64,000 nucleotides of DNA from Rhodocyclaceae bacterium UBA2346 (GTDB lineage Bacteria; Pseudomonadota; Gammaproteobacteria; Burkholderiales; Rhodocyclaceae): assembly GCA_002344625.1 (NCBI GenBank), contig DDUE01000070.1, positions 6,192 to 70,191 on the forward strand. The letters are read 5' to 3'. Shown here in pieces: positions 27,516 to 37,890 of the stretch (within the stretch, counting starts at the first letter, position 1; each line of letters starts with the position of its first letter). Position numbers and translations under genes: made by a program. The notes beneath the pieces are model-generated. The model searched no databases, had not been told where the DNA came from, and saw only the letters and a list, made by a program, of their open reading frames with translations.

Positions 27516-28829
27516 TCAGCGCCGGATGCGCATTTCGGCGGAGCGCGCATGGGCCTGCAGTCCCTCGCCATGCGCAAGAATCGATGCGACCCGGCCCAGC
27601 GTCTGGGCACCCGCCTCCGAGATCTCGATGATGCTGGTGCGCTTCTGGAAATCGTAGACCCCCAGCGGTGACGAGAAGCGCGCGCTGCGCATGGTTGGCA
27701 ACACATGGTTCGGACCGGCGCAGTAGTCGCCCAGCGCCTCGACCGACCAGTGTCCGACGAAGATCGCGCCGGCGTGGCGGATCCGGTCGACCCAGGCCCC
27801 GGCGTCGTCCAGCGACAACTCGAGGTGCTCGGGGGCGATCCGGTTCGCAATCGCACACGCCTGCTCGAGCGATTCAACGTGGATCAGCGCGCCGCGGTTG
27901 GCGAGCGATGCCGCAATGGTTGCACGGCGAGGCATCTGCGGCAGCAAACGCTCGATGCTCGCCGCCACTGCATCGATGAAATCGATATCGGTGCACAACA
28001 GGATCGATTGCGCCAACTCGTCATGTTCCGCCTGCGCGAAAAGGTCCATCGCGACCCAATCGGGATGGCCACTCCCGTCCGAGACGATCAGCACTTCCGA
28101 CGGCCCGGCGATCATGTCGATACCGACGACGCCGAATACCCGCCGTTTCGCCTCGGCCACGTAGGCATTGCCCGGCCCGACGATCTTGTCGACCTGCGGA
28201 ATCGTCTGGGTGCCATAGGCGAGTGCGCCGACCGCCTGCGCCCCGCCTATCGTGAACACCCGGTCGACCCCGGTAATCGCGGCGGCCGCGAGCACCAGTG
28301 GGTTCTGCTCGCCATTGGGCGTCGGAACGACCATGATCAACTCACCCACGCCCGCCACCTTGGCCGGGATGGCGTTCATCAACACCGAGCTAGGGTAGGA
28401 CGCGCGTCCGCCCGGCACGTAGAGGCCGACGCGATCCAGCGGTGTGACCTTTTGCCCCAGCCGCGTGCCGTCGGCCTCGGCATAGCTCCACGAATCGGCC
28501 TTCTGGCGTTCGTGATAGATCCTGACCCGATCGGCCGCGCTTCTGAGCGCTTCGCGCTGCTCGACCGAGAGGCTGTCGAGCGCAGCCTTCAGCGCATGGC
28601 GCGGCAGCTCGAGCTCGGCCATCGCCTTGACGTCGAGTTGATCGAAGCGCCGCGTGTACTCGATGACGGCGGCGTCACCCATGTTTCTCACGCCCTGGAG
28701 TATCTCGCCCACGGCTGCGTCGATCCGGGCATCGGCGCTGCTCTCGAACGCCAGCAAGGCATCCAGCGTAGACAAGAACTCGGGCTCGCGGGCGTCGAGG
28801 CGGCGAATGGCGGCGGCGGGCAAGTTCAT
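27516..28829 (-). CDS. hisD: Histidinol dehydrogenase
   Basis: Last two steps of histidine synthesis, oxidising histidinol to histidine with two NAD. 437 residues. Motifs: [50 protein letters not shown], the zinc/catalytic [16 protein letters not shown] and the C-terminal [23 protein letters not shown]. The start at 28829 overlaps the hisG stop by four bases. Downstream it meets the inverted hisC. Confidence 0.98.
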   Translation of the reverse strand: MNLPAAAIRRLDAREPEFLSTLDALLAFESSADARIDAAVGEILQGVRNMGDAAVIEYTRRFDQLDVKAMAELELPRHALKAALDSLSVEQREALRSAADRVRIYHERQKADSWSYAEADGTRLGQKVTPLDRVGLYVPGGRASYPSSVLMNAIPAKVAGVGELIMVVPTPNGEQNPLVLAAAAITGVDRVFTIGGAQAVGALAYGTQTIPQVDKIVGPGNAYVAEAKRRVFGVVGIDMIAGPSEVLIVSDGSGHPDWVAMDLFAQAEHDELAQSILLCTDIDFIDAVAASIERLLPQMPRRATIAASLANRGALIHVESLEQACAIANRIAPEHLELSLDDAGAWVDRIRHAGAIFVGHWSVEALGDYCAGPNHVLPTMRSARFSSPLGVYDFQKRTSIIEISEAGAQTLGRVASILAHGEGLQAHARSAEMRIRR

Positions 28830-29467
28830 CGGACGGCTCCGGCAAATGCGTCCAGCACCGGCTGGATCAGTTCGGGCTTGAGCTTGAGCGCGGCCTGATT
28901 GACGATCAGGCGGGAGCTGATCGGCATGATGTCTTCGACCGCCTCGAGGTTGTTCGCGCGCAGGGTGCCGCCGGTCGACACCAGGTCGACGATGGCGTCG
29001 GCGAGGCCCACCAGCGGTGCGAGTTCCATCGAACCATAGAGCTTGATCAGGTCGACATGGACACCCTTCGCGGCGAAATGCGCCTTAGCGGTATTGATGT
29101 ACTTGGTCGCGACCCTGATCCGGCCGCCCGGGCGTGACGCGCCTTCGTAGTCGAACCCCTTGCGGATCGCGACGCACATCCGGCACCGGGCGATCTTCAG
29201 GTCGAGCGGCTGATAGAGCCCCGCTCCACCATGTTCGAGCAACACGTCCTTCCCGGCGATCCCCAGATCCGCGGCACCATATTGCACATAGGTGGGCGTA
29301 TCGGTCGCCCGCACGATCACCAGCCGCACATCGGGGCGATTGGTGGCGATGATGAGCTTGCGCGAAGTCTCGGGATTGTCGATGGGCGTGATCCCGGCTG
29401 CGGCAAGCAGCGGGAGGGTTTCCTCGAAGATGCGGCCCTTCGACAGGGCCAGGGTAATGCTGGACAC
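28826..29467 (-). CDS. hisG: ATP phosphoribosyltransferase, short form
   Basis: First step of histidine synthesis, joining ATP and PRPP. 213 residues, the short HisG that lacks the C-terminal regulatory domain and needs HisZ for activity and feedback control; no hisZ is in this window. Motifs: [52 protein letters not shown] and the PRPP loop [21 protein letters not shown]. The start codon is GTG at 29467. A perfect TACAAT -10 element (29505-29500, minus strand) lies 32 bases upstream and marks the likely promoter of hisGD. Confidence 0.97.
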   Translation of the reverse strand: MSSITLALSKGRIFEETLPLLAAAGITPIDNPETSRKLIIATNRPDVRLVIVRATDTPTYVQYGAADLGIAGKDVLLEHGGAGLYQPLDLKIARCRMCVAIRKGFDYEGASRPGGRIRVATKYINTAKAHFAAKGVHVDLIKLYGSMELAPLVGLADAIVDLVSTGGTLRANNLEAVEDIMPISSRLIVNQAALKLKPELIQPVLDAFAGAVR

Positions 29468-29610
29468 GGACGCGTTGCCTTGAGATGGGTAAGGGGGTGA
29501 TTGTAACCCGCTTGCGCACGTGTTAGGCTTCGCGCCTTGGCTGAACCGCTCGCGGCGCGTTCGGCCTTTTGCTTTTCGAGCACCGAACCCTCCTGACCGA
29601 GTGACGAACC

Positions 29611-30003
29611 ATGACCATGCCGAAACCCGAAATCATCATTTCCAGCGACGATCTCGAACGCCTCGAGGGCCTCCTGTATTCGCCGGCTGCGCGTGGCCGG
29701 CGTGACCTCGACGCCCTGCGCGACGAACTCGAACGCGCCGAAGTGCGGGCTCCCGAAGACATGCCGGCCGATGTGATCCGGATGGAGTCACGCGCGCGCT
29801 TCCAAGACCTTGAAGCCGACCGGATCTACGAATTCACCCTGGTGTATCCTGGCAATGCGGCCCCCGACACCGATCGTGTGTCGATTTTCTCGCCGGCCGG
29901 CAGCGCCCTGCTGGGCTTGTCGAAAGGCCAGATCATCGAATGGCCGACCGCCGACGCCCGTACGGCACGCCTCGAAGTGCTCGACGTGGTCCAGCACGCC
30001 TGA
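29611..30003 (+). CDS. rnk: Nucleoside diphosphate kinase regulator (Rnk, GreA/GreB-like)
   Basis: A 130-residue protein of the Rnk family: a short N-terminal coiled coil and a GreA-type C-terminal domain that binds RNA polymerase near its secondary channel. [18 protein letters not shown] opens it; [25 protein letters not shown] and [22 protein letters not shown] are the GreA-C/Rnk signature. The ATG at 29611 or the codon MPKPEI two residues later may be used. It is divergent from hisG and convergent with the patatin gene. Confidence 0.9.
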   Translation: MTMPKPEIIISSDDLERLEGLLYSPAARGRRDLDALRDELERAEVRAPEDMPADVIRMESRARFQDLEADRIYEFTLVYPGNAAPDTDRVSIFSPAGSALLGLSKGQIIEWPTADARTARLEVLDVVQHA

Positions 30004-30036
30004 GTCCGAACGGGGGCGCCCCGCCGAGCGGCCGCG

Positions 30037-32250
30037 CTAACGTTTGCCGATCGACAGAAAGACGTTCGAGATTCCTTCCGGCGAATAGCCATAGCCCAGA
30101 TAGGTCGGGCCGATCGGCGTCTCGCCGCCCACGTAGAGCGCGACCGAGCCCTGCCAGCCCTCCAGCTCGGTTTCGCTGTAACGTCCATCGACCTTCCCGG
30201 CTTCGAGACCGATCCCGACGCGCATGTCGCCGCGCAAGCCGAGCGGCAGGCGCCCGACGATCTTCTCGCCCCGGACACTGGCATAGCGGACCGAGTCCCC
30301 GACGATCTGGTTGGTCGAGAACCCCGACATGTTCAGGAAGCCGCCCAGGGCCAGCGCATCGTAGATCGGCAACTCGCCGTGCGGGGATCCGCCGGCACGC
30401 ACGCGTCCATGCACGACGTAGTCACCGAACTCACGGGCGACGCGCGCATCGATTTCGGCCCGGGCATAGTCGCCGTTCGAAGCCTCGAAATAAGTACTCT
30501 GAAGCGACCAGCCACGGCTCGGCACGAACAAGCTGTCGAACTGGTCAAAATTCAATGTCGCGTACCAGCCACCGAAACTGGAGTCCGCCTCCGGCCAGGT
30601 TCGCGAACCAATATCGAGGCTCGCGCTGCGATCGCGTTCGAGCCAGCCGAGGCGAATCGGCCCCCATACCCCGATGTTCACGCCTGCCATCAATTCCAGG
30701 CGCCACTCGTCCAGCTTGTACTGCGCGAGCCGGTCGTTGTTCTGGTAGAGATTGATGGTCTCGCGCCTGAAGCCGATCCGCGGCTGAACGAAATAGCGCT
30801 GCGCCACGTCCAGGGGCTGGTAGAACTCGGTGAACACCGTGGGCTCGTCACCGATCTGAAGCCCCGACAGCCACTGCCCTCCCAGCGGGTTGAGCCAGGT
30901 TCTGTGATAGGCGACGCGGACGTTGAAATCGGCGGTATCTCCGAGCGTCGAATCGAGGTCGAGGCCAAACCGCAGGTAGTCGGGGCCCCACGCCTTCTCC
31001 ATCGGCGCAACGCGCAGGATATTGCGGTCACGCGCCGTGATCAGCGAATAATCGACGTTCTGATAGTCGCCTTCGCCATACAGCCTGGTCAGCTCCAGGT
31101 CGAGCCGGGCGGTCTCGACCTCCTGCCCCGCGTGTTCTCCCAGATACTTGCGGACCACGTCCGGATTGACATGCCGCAGCCCGGCGATCTCGATCTCATC
31201 CACTACCAGGCGCTCGGAACGCGCGCTTGCAACGGTTTGCCACCAGCCATCGTAACGGGCCTGTGCCACGCCAAGCGCCTTGATCTGCGGCAGGACCGCC
31301 TCGGCCGCCGTGCGCCCCATCTGTGCCGCCTCGCGATATCGGTCGAAATCGCCTGCGCTCAGATCGCCCAGTTCGGGCCTGATGTAGATATCCTGAGGCA
31401 TCAGCCCTTCAAGCGATCGCGCCACGTTCTGCTCGGTCAGCAAATTGACCATCTGGGCCGAGATCGAAAAAATCCCGCCGATGTCCTTCGCCTCGAGCAT
31501 CGGAGATCCGACGTTCACCGCAATCACGACGTCGACCTCGCACAGCGAGCGGACGACATCGATCGGCACGTTGTCGACCAGACCGCCATCGACCAGCACC
31601 CGCTCGCCATACCGGACCGGTGTCAGCACGCCCGGGACCGACATGCTGGCACGCATGGCGGTAGTAAGGCTGCCTTCGCGGAACACGACCTTCTCGCCAC
31701 TCAGGAGATCCGTCGCGATGATCGCGGTCGGAATGCCCAGGCTCTCGATCGTGCGCTCACCGTATTGGCTGCCGACGAGGCGATTGAAGAACAACTTGAT
31801 CTTCTGCCCATCGACGATGCCGGGAATGCCCCTCAAACCGTCTTCGGTGAGGCCGGCCTCGGAGCCCGGCAGGTAGACCCGCGCGACCGTCTTGTTGCGC
31901 GCGCTGATCTGCGACGCCTCGGGCTTGTCGATGAACATGTCGCGCCAGTTGGCCGCGTCGAGCGCGGTGAGCATTTCCTCGGGGGTCAGGCCGGCCGCGA
32001 AGGCGCCGGACACCAGCCCCCCCATGCTGGTCCCCGACACGCACGCGATCGGCACATTGTGCTCTTTGAGCACCTCGAGAATCCCGATATGCGCCGCGCC
32101 GCGCGCACCGCCCCCGCCCAGCACCAAGCCGACCCTCGGATAGTCGGCCGCGCCCGCCATCGAGCTTGCGACCGCGAGGGCAAGTCCGGCGCTCGCAAGC
32201 ACGCGCCGCGGCGAGCAGCAGAAAGATATGAGGCGGTGCTTCAGATCCAT
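30037..32250 (-). CDS. Patatin-like phospholipase with outer-membrane barrel (PlpD-type, type Vd autotransporter)
   Basis: A 737-residue secreted lipase carrying its own outer-membrane channel. A signal peptide (about 1-34, ending MAGA-ADY) is followed by the patatin domain (about 38-340): oxyanion loop GGGGARGAAH, nucleophile Ser75 in GTSMGG, and Asp221 in VLVDGGLVDN. Then comes a POTRA-like region (about 360-440: VDEIEIAGLRHVNPDVVRKYLGEHAGQ) and a C-terminal Omp85/BamA-type barrel ending in GISNVFLSIGKR with the aromatic terminal strand. This order matches PlpD of Pseudomonas, which is about 728 residues. The start at 32250 has an AGGAA ribosome site; a longer reading frame goes into murA's flank. 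It may act as an A1-type phospholipase. Confidence 0.92.
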   Translation of the reverse strand: MDLKHRLISFCCSPRRVLASAGLALAVASSMAGAADYPRVGLVLGGGGARGAAHIGILEVLKEHNVPIACVSGTSMGGLVSGAFAAGLTPEEMLTALDAANWRDMFIDKPEASQISARNKTVARVYLPGSEAGLTEDGLRGIPGIVDGQKIKLFFNRLVGSQYGERTIESLGIPTAIIATDLLSGEKVVFREGSLTTAMRASMSVPGVLTPVRYGERVLVDGGLVDNVPIDVVRSLCEVDVVIAVNVGSPMLEAKDIGGIFSISAQMVNLLTEQNVARSLEGLMPQDIYIRPELGDLSAGDFDRYREAAQMGRTAAEAVLPQIKALGVAQARYDGWWQTVASARSERLVVDEIEIAGLRHVNPDVVRKYLGEHAGQEVETARLDLELTRLYGEGDYQNVDYSLITARDRNILRVAPMEKAWGPDYLRFGLDLDSTLGDTADFNVRVAYHRTWLNPLGGQWLSGLQIGDEPTVFTEFYQPLDVAQRYFVQPRIGFRRETINLYQNNDRLAQYKLDEWRLELMAGVNIGVWGPIRLGWLERDRSASLDIGSRTWPEADSSFGGWYATLNFDQFDSLFVPSRGWSLQSTYFEASNGDYARAEIDARVAREFGDYVVHGRVRAGGSPHGELPIYDALALGGFLNMSGFSTNQIVGDSVRYASVRGEKIVGRLPLGLRGDMRVGIGLEAGKVDGRYSETELEGWQGSVALYVGGETPIGPTYLGYGYSPEGISNVFLSIGKR

Positions 32251-32359
32251 GATTCCTTTCCCATATGGCGCAACCTGCCGACACAGCCATGGCGGGAAGG
32301 CTCTACCGTCCGGTAGCGCTCGCCCGATCCGTTGCCAGTTCACATGTCTGGCGAATGCG

Positions 32360-33619
<1,260 letters not shown>

Positions 33620-33877
33620 TCAAAGACCGAGTTCTTGACGCGCGCCCACCCACTGGGCAGGCGTATACGTGGTCAGTTGCAACGCATGGATCTCGTTGCC
33701 CATCAATGCGCCGAGCGTCGAATAGACCAGTTGGTGCTGGCGCACCCGCGGCTTGCCCTCGAACGCGGCGCTCACCACGATGCCGGTGAAATGCACACCA
33801 TCGTCGCCCTGAATTTCCACGAAATCGCAGGCCAGTCCCTGACCGATCAAACGCTTAACTTCCGAAGCCTCAAACAT
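33620..33877 (-). CDS. ibaG: BolA/IbaG family iron-sulfur metabolism protein
   Basis: An 85-residue BolA-fold protein placed beside murA, the usual position of ibaG (yrbA). EASEVKRLIGQGL, VEIQGDDGVHFTGIVVSAAFEGKPRVRQHQLVYSTLG and the C-terminal NEIHALQLTTYTPAQW follow the family. The conserved His in VHFT and the RQHQLVY segment are present. These proteins pair with monothiol glutaredoxins to handle Fe-S clusters. It starts nine bases after the ABC permease stop. Confidence 0.93.
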   Translation of the reverse strand: MFEASEVKRLIGQGLACDFVEIQGDDGVHFTGIVVSAAFEGKPRVRQHQLVYSTLGALMGNEIHALQLTTYTPAQWVGARQELGL

Positions 33878-33886
33878 GATTTTCCC

Positions 33887-34666
33887 TCAACCGCGCAGCT
33901 TGTAGCCCCGGACGAGCATCGCCAGGGTGACCGCTGCGAGCAACATGAAACATACACTCACGACGCCGAGGCTGAGCCACGGCGACACATCCGACTGACC
34001 GAAGAATCCATAACGGAAACCATCGATCATGAAAAAGAAAGGATTCACATGCGAAACGTCCTGCCATAGCGGCGGCAACGAGTGAATCGAATAAAACACG
34101 CCCGACAGCATCGTCAGCGGCATGATCAGGAAATTCTGGAAAGCCGACAACTGGTCGAACTTCTCTGCCCAAATGCCGGCGATCACCCCCATCGAGCCGA
34201 GAATCGCCCCACCGAGCACCGCGAACACCAGCACCCACAGCGGGCGGACCATCGGCAGATCGATGAACGGCAGCGACACCAGCCACACCCCCAGTCCGAC
34301 GAACAGCCCGCGCACGACCGATGCCACCACGTAGGCCGCATAGAACTCCCGGTGCGAAATCGGGGGCAGGAGCACGAATATGATGTTGCCGGTGATCTTG
34401 CTCTGGATCAGCGACGACGAACTGTTGGCGAAGGCATTCTGCAACAGCGACATCATCACCAGCCCGGGCACCAGGAAGGTCGTGTAGGCAATGTCACCAT
34501 AGACCGTCACATGGCGGTCGAGCACATGCGAGAAGATCAGCAGGAACAACAGCGCATTCAACACCGGCGCGCCCACGGTCTGGAACGAAACCTTCCAGAA
34601 CCGCCATATCTCCTTGTAGAGCAGCGTGCGGAATCCGACCCAGCCCGATGCGCCGTGCTCACGCAT
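33887..34666 (-). CDS. ABC-2 type transporter permease (YadH-like)
   Basis: A 259-residue six-helix membrane permease of the ABC-2 family. GFRTLLYKEIWRFWKVSFQTVGAPVLNALLFLLIF opens it; the ALVMMSLLQNAFANSSSSLIQSK segment and FYSIHSLPPLWQDVSHVNPFFFMIDGFRYGFFG near the end are typical of YadH. It overlaps the ATPase gene by eight bases, so the two form an exporter pair (YadGH type) whose substrate is unknown. Placement between mlaB and ibaG is conserved in betaproteobacteria. Confidence 0.93.
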   Translation of the reverse strand: MREHGASGWVGFRTLLYKEIWRFWKVSFQTVGAPVLNALLFLLIFSHVLDRHVTVYGDIAYTTFLVPGLVMMSLLQNAFANSSSSLIQSKITGNIIFVLLPPISHREFYAAYVVASVVRGLFVGLGVWLVSLPFIDLPMVRPLWVLVFAVLGGAILGSMGVIAGIWAEKFDQLSAFQNFLIMPLTMLSGVFYSIHSLPPLWQDVSHVNPFFFMIDGFRYGFFGQSDVSPWLSLGVVSVCFMLLAAVTLAMLVRGYKLRG

Positions 34667-35561
34667 GCTGCATCAGCTCCATGAACACCTGCTCCAATTC
34701 GGGCTCGCCCAGCGTCATCTCCTCGACCCCGGCCCCGGCTTCGCGCAGGCGCCTCAGCAAGGTCTCGACATCGGCCATGGCATCGAAGCCGAACACCAGC
34801 CAGCCGCCTTCGTCCTCGGCAACGCCGCCGAGCGCGACGCCCACGTCGGGATTGCTCAGGCGCAGGCGCAGGCTGTGGGTCGCAAACCGCCGCAGGAGCG
34901 CCTTGGTGCTGTCGAGCGCGACGATCCGGCCGTTCTTCAGCATTGCGATCCGGCCACACAGGGCTTGCGCTTCCTCGAGATAGTGCGTCGTCAGTACGAT
35001 GGTGTGGCCGTCGCGATTGAGCTTGCGGATGAACTGCCACAACCCGTGCCTGAGCTCCACATCCACGCCGGCGGTCGGTTCGTCCAGCACGATCACCGGC
35101 GGCCGATGCACCAGCGCCTGCGCCACCAGCACACGGCGCTTCATTCCGCCGGAAAGCGCGCGCATGTTGGCATCGGCCTTGGGCAGCAGGTCGAGATGCC
35201 CAAGGATCTCGTCTATCCAGGCATCATTGCGGGCAAGGCCGAAATAGCCGGACTGGATCCGCAACAGCTCGCGCACGGTGAAGAAGGGGTCGAACACGAG
35301 TTCCTGGGGCACCACTCCGAGTTGCCGGCGTGCGCGCCGATAGTCGCTGCCGACATCATGGCCCATGATCTCGATCGAGCCCGACGTCGGGCGAGCGAGC
35401 CCCGCCATGACGGATATCAGGGTGGTCTTGCCGGCCCCATTGGGCCCCAGCAGGCCGAAGAACTCGCCCGGCATGACATCGAGACTCAGCTCGTGCAAGG
35501 CGCGCAGCGCGCCGTAGTGCTTCGAAACCGACCGGATCCGGATCGCGGCGGGGGCGCTCAT
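34659..35561 (-). CDS. ABC transporter ATP-binding protein (YadG-like)
   Basis: A 300-residue ABC ATPase partner of the adjacent permease. Walker A GPNGAGKTTLI, Q-loop VPQELVFDPFFTVRELL, signature LSGGMKRRVLVAQAL, Walker B PPVIVLDEPTAGVD and the H-loop TTHYLEEAQALC are all present; a C-terminal DUF-like extension (about 225-300) follows. The start at 35561 (MSAPAAIRIRSVSKHYG) is preferred to a frame 17 residues longer. It belongs to the same leftward operon as the mla genes. Confidence 0.95.
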   Translation of the reverse strand: MSAPAAIRIRSVSKHYGALRALHELSLDVMPGEFFGLLGPNGAGKTTLISVMAGLARPTSGSIEIMGHDVGSDYRRARRQLGVVPQELVFDPFFTVRELLRIQSGYFGLARNDAWIDEILGHLDLLPKADANMRALSGGMKRRVLVAQALVHRPPVIVLDEPTAGVDVELRHGLWQFIRKLNRDGHTIVLTTHYLEEAQALCGRIAMLKNGRIVALDSTKALLRRFATHSLRLRLSNPDVGVALGGVAEDEGGWLVFGFDAMADVETLLRRLREAGAGVEEMTLGEPELEQVFMELMQHA

Positions 35562-35640
35562 CGACGGCCCGCCTCGCCCGGCTGGCATGCCGGGAGAAGA
35601 AGCGCAAGCCATGGGCCTGCATATAAACGGCTTGGCAAGA

Positions 35641-35931
35641 TTACACCCGGCCCTCGTCGGTCGGGACGAGCTCGCGCACGCCGTAGAGCTCGGCCAGGCT
35701 CGCCAACGAGGCCGGCAGGCCGGTCACGGCCAGGCGGTGCCCGTGCGAACGCGCGCATCGCATCCAGTCGAACAAGAGCGCCAGCGCGGCCGAGTCGGCC
35801 TCGGTGAGCACCGACAGGTCAACGCGCAGATCGCCGGCGCGCGCACGCGCGCGGCCCTCGGCCAGGACCGGTGCGGCGGAGGCCATGGTCAATCGGCCCT
35901 GCGGCCGGAACACATCCCCGGTCTGCCCCAT
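35641..35931 (-). CDS. mlaB: STAS-domain protein MlaB
   Basis: A 96-residue STAS-fold protein that stabilises the MlaFE transporter in the cytoplasm. RPQGRLTMASAAPVLAEG, DLSVLTEADSAALALLFDWMRCAR and HRLAVTGLPASLASLAELYGV show the STAS pattern, with the conserved Asp/Ser region in LTEADSAALAL. Its start overlaps the mlaC stop (TGATG). Divergent sequence but standard position. Confidence 0.88.
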   Translation of the reverse strand: MGQTGDVFRPQGRLTMASAAPVLAEGRARARAGDLRVDLSVLTEADSAALALLFDWMRCARSHGHRLAVTGLPASLASLAELYGVRELVPTDEGRV

Positions 35932-36563
35932 CAGGATCGGCCATCCGCCTCGCCGGTGACCACGGTGCCGGCTTCCAGAGACCGAATCAGCCCTTCGATG
36001 CCGCCGGTGCGGATCTGCTCCGCGAAATCGCCGCGATAGTTGGTCACCAGACTGACCCCGGCCACGAATATGTCGAAGATCTTCCAGCCATCGCCGCTGC
36101 GCTCCAGCACATAGTCGACCGCGATCGGCTGCGCCCCCGACTGCCGGATTTCGGACTGGACACGCACGGTGGTGTCGCCGGAACTCATCCTGAACGGCTT
36201 GAAGTGCACCGTCTGGTCCTTGTATTGCGTCAGCGCGTTCGAATAGATCCTGACCAAGAGACCATAGAAGCCGTCCACGAGGCGCTGCTGCTGATCCGGT
36301 GTCGCGCTGCGCCAGCTCTCGCGGCCCACGGCCAGCGACGTCATGCGCCGAAAGTTGAAATGCGGCTTCACCACCGCTTCGACCCGGGTCACCACGCTCT
36401 GCGGGTCGCCGCCGCGCAGTTTCGGGTCGGTCCGGATGATGTCGAGCACCTCGTCCGAAAGCTGTTGCACCAGCTCATCCGGCGCCGCCGCCTGGGCCTG
36501 CGCCGAGAACGAGATCAAAAGCGCTGCGAGACCCATCGCAAGACATGCAAAAATTTTCTTCAT
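35931..36563 (-). CDS. mlaC: Phospholipid-binding periplasmic protein MlaC
   Basis: Periplasmic carrier moving phospholipid between MlaA in the outer membrane and MlaFEDB in the inner membrane. 210 residues with a signal peptide (MKKIFACLAMGLAALLISFSAQAQA). The MlaC signature runs through FNFRRMTSLAVGRESWRSATPDQQQRLVDGFYGLLVRIYSNALTQY-type sequence and VDYVLERSGDGWKIFDIFVAGVSLVTNYRGDFAEQI. It follows mlaA by 48 bases. Confidence 0.95.
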   Translation of the reverse strand: MKKIFACLAMGLAALLISFSAQAQAAAPDELVQQLSDEVLDIIRTDPKLRGGDPQSVVTRVEAVVKPHFNFRRMTSLAVGRESWRSATPDQQQRLVDGFYGLLVRIYSNALTQYKDQTVHFKPFRMSSGDTTVRVQSEIRQSGAQPIAVDYVLERSGDGWKIFDIFVAGVSLVTNYRGDFAEQIRTGGIEGLIRSLEAGTVVTGEADGRS

Positions 36564-36611
36564 TCACAGTTTCTCCGTAGCCCGCCGACCAAGCCCATGG
36601 TCGGATACGGG

Positions 36612-37436
36612 TCAATTTTCCGGCGCGACAACATCCTTGGCAGCCTCACCGGCCGCTGGTGCGCCGGGCACCTCGTCGTCGTAATCGTCGTAATCCTCAT
36701 ATTCCATCGACACCTGCCCGTCGCTCACCTTGAAGCGCCGCTGCTGCAGGTAGAAGTCACGCGCAAACGTATAGCGATCGAGCGAACCGTGGGCCAGGGT
36801 CTTTTCGACCCCCAGGAGTGCGGCACGATTGTGGGTGATCCGCAGCGCCGTCATGCTGTTGCGGGTACGCACATGATCGACCCCCCAGACCTGATCGAAC
36901 TGCAGATCGACCGGAAGCGCCCAGGCATCGCGCGTGGTACGCGGACCGAAGAACGGCAACACCACGAAGGGCCCCTCGCCCACGCCCCAGACCGCCAAGG
37001 TTTGGCCGAAGTCCTCGTCATGCTTGGGCAAACCCGCCTCGCTCGCGATGTCGAGCAAACCCCCGATGCCCCAGGTGGTGTTGAAGGCGAAACGCATCCA
37101 GTCGGAAACACCATCGGCGAACTTGCCCTGAAGCATGTTGTTCGCGCCGATCCACAGGTCGCCCAGATTGCCGAAAAAATTGCCGACCCCGATTTTGACC
37201 GGTCTGGGCGTCACCGTGTCATACACCCTGGCAAGCGGCCTGAAGGTGTACTTGTCTACGCGCTGATTGATCTTGAACATCGCCCGGTTGTAATCCTCGA
37301 AGGGATCGTCCGGGTTCTGCGGGTTGCTCGCGCAACCCGACAATACCAATGCCGAAACCAGCATACAGACGAACATCGAAACTCGCCTGCCCAGGCCGCC
37401 CGAAGAGCGGATCGAACGCGATGGACTCAGCATCAT
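36612..37436 (-). CDS. mlaA: MlaA/VacJ outer-membrane lipoprotein
   Basis: The outer-membrane lipoprotein that extracts misplaced phospholipids from the outer leaflet. 274 residues, with a lipobox LVLSGC (Cys near residue 35) after a hydrophobic signal. DPFEDYNRAMFKINQRVDKYTFRPLARVYDTVTPRPVKIGVGNFFGNL and the later DFGQTLAVWGVGEGPFVVLPFFGPRTTRDA are the VacJ signature. It overlaps the mlaD stop as ATGA. In E. coli mlaA lies apart from mlaFEDCB; here it is inside the operon, as in other betaproteobacteria. Confidence 0.95.
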   Translation of the reverse strand: MMLSPSRSIRSSGGLGRRVSMFVCMLVSALVLSGCASNPQNPDDPFEDYNRAMFKINQRVDKYTFRPLARVYDTVTPRPVKIGVGNFFGNLGDLWIGANNMLQGKFADGVSDWMRFAFNTTWGIGGLLDIASEAGLPKHDEDFGQTLAVWGVGEGPFVVLPFFGPRTTRDAWALPVDLQFDQVWGVDHVRTRNSMTALRITHNRAALLGVEKTLAHGSLDRYTFARDFYLQQRRFKVSDGQVSMEYEDYDDYDDEVPGAPAAGEAAKDVVAPEN

Positions 37437-37888
37437 TCAGCCGCCTTGTTGAACATGAATTGCCCGATCAGTTTTTCCAGCACCACTGCCGACTGGCCGA
37501 TCGGCAGGCCGTCGCCCCCCTTGAGCATCTCGTCGTCGGCGCCGGCATCCAGCCCGATGTACTGTTCGCCCAGCAGCCCCGAGGTGAGGATCGACGCGAC
37601 GGTATCGCGCGGAAACTCGAAACGCTTGTCGAGATCCATGATGACCTGGGCCCGATAGCTTTCGATGTCGAGACGAATGTCGCTCACCCGTCCGACCACG
37701 ACCCCGGCGCTCTTGACCGGTGCACGCACCTTGAGCCCGCCGATATTGTCGAATTGAACGCGGATCGGATAGGTTTCGGCAAAGTTCGCGCTCGACAGAT
37801 TCCCCACCCGCAGCGACAGGAACAGCAAGGCTGCGGCACCGATCAACACGAACAGTCCCACCCACAGATCAAGGGTCGTCCGACTCAT
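37433..37888 (-). CDS. mlaD: MlaD, MCE-domain subunit of the phospholipid transporter
   Basis: A 151-residue inner-membrane protein with one N-terminal helix (LDLWVGLFVLIGAAALLFLSL) and a periplasmic MCE domain that forms a hexameric ring for lipid passage. YPIRVQFDNIGGLKVRAPVKSAGVVVGRV is the core MCE motif; ILTSGLLGEQYIGLDAG follows. The start at 37888 gives the standard MSRTTLDLWVG N-terminus. It is two bases from the mlaE stop and overlaps mlaA. Confidence 0.96.
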   Translation of the reverse strand: MSRTTLDLWVGLFVLIGAAALLFLSLRVGNLSSANFAETYPIRVQFDNIGGLKVRAPVKSAGVVVGRVSDIRLDIESYRAQVIMDLDKRFEFPRDTVASILTSGLLGEQYIGLDAGADDEMLKGGDGLPIGQSAVVLEKLIGQFMFNKAAE

Positions 37889-37890
37889 TT

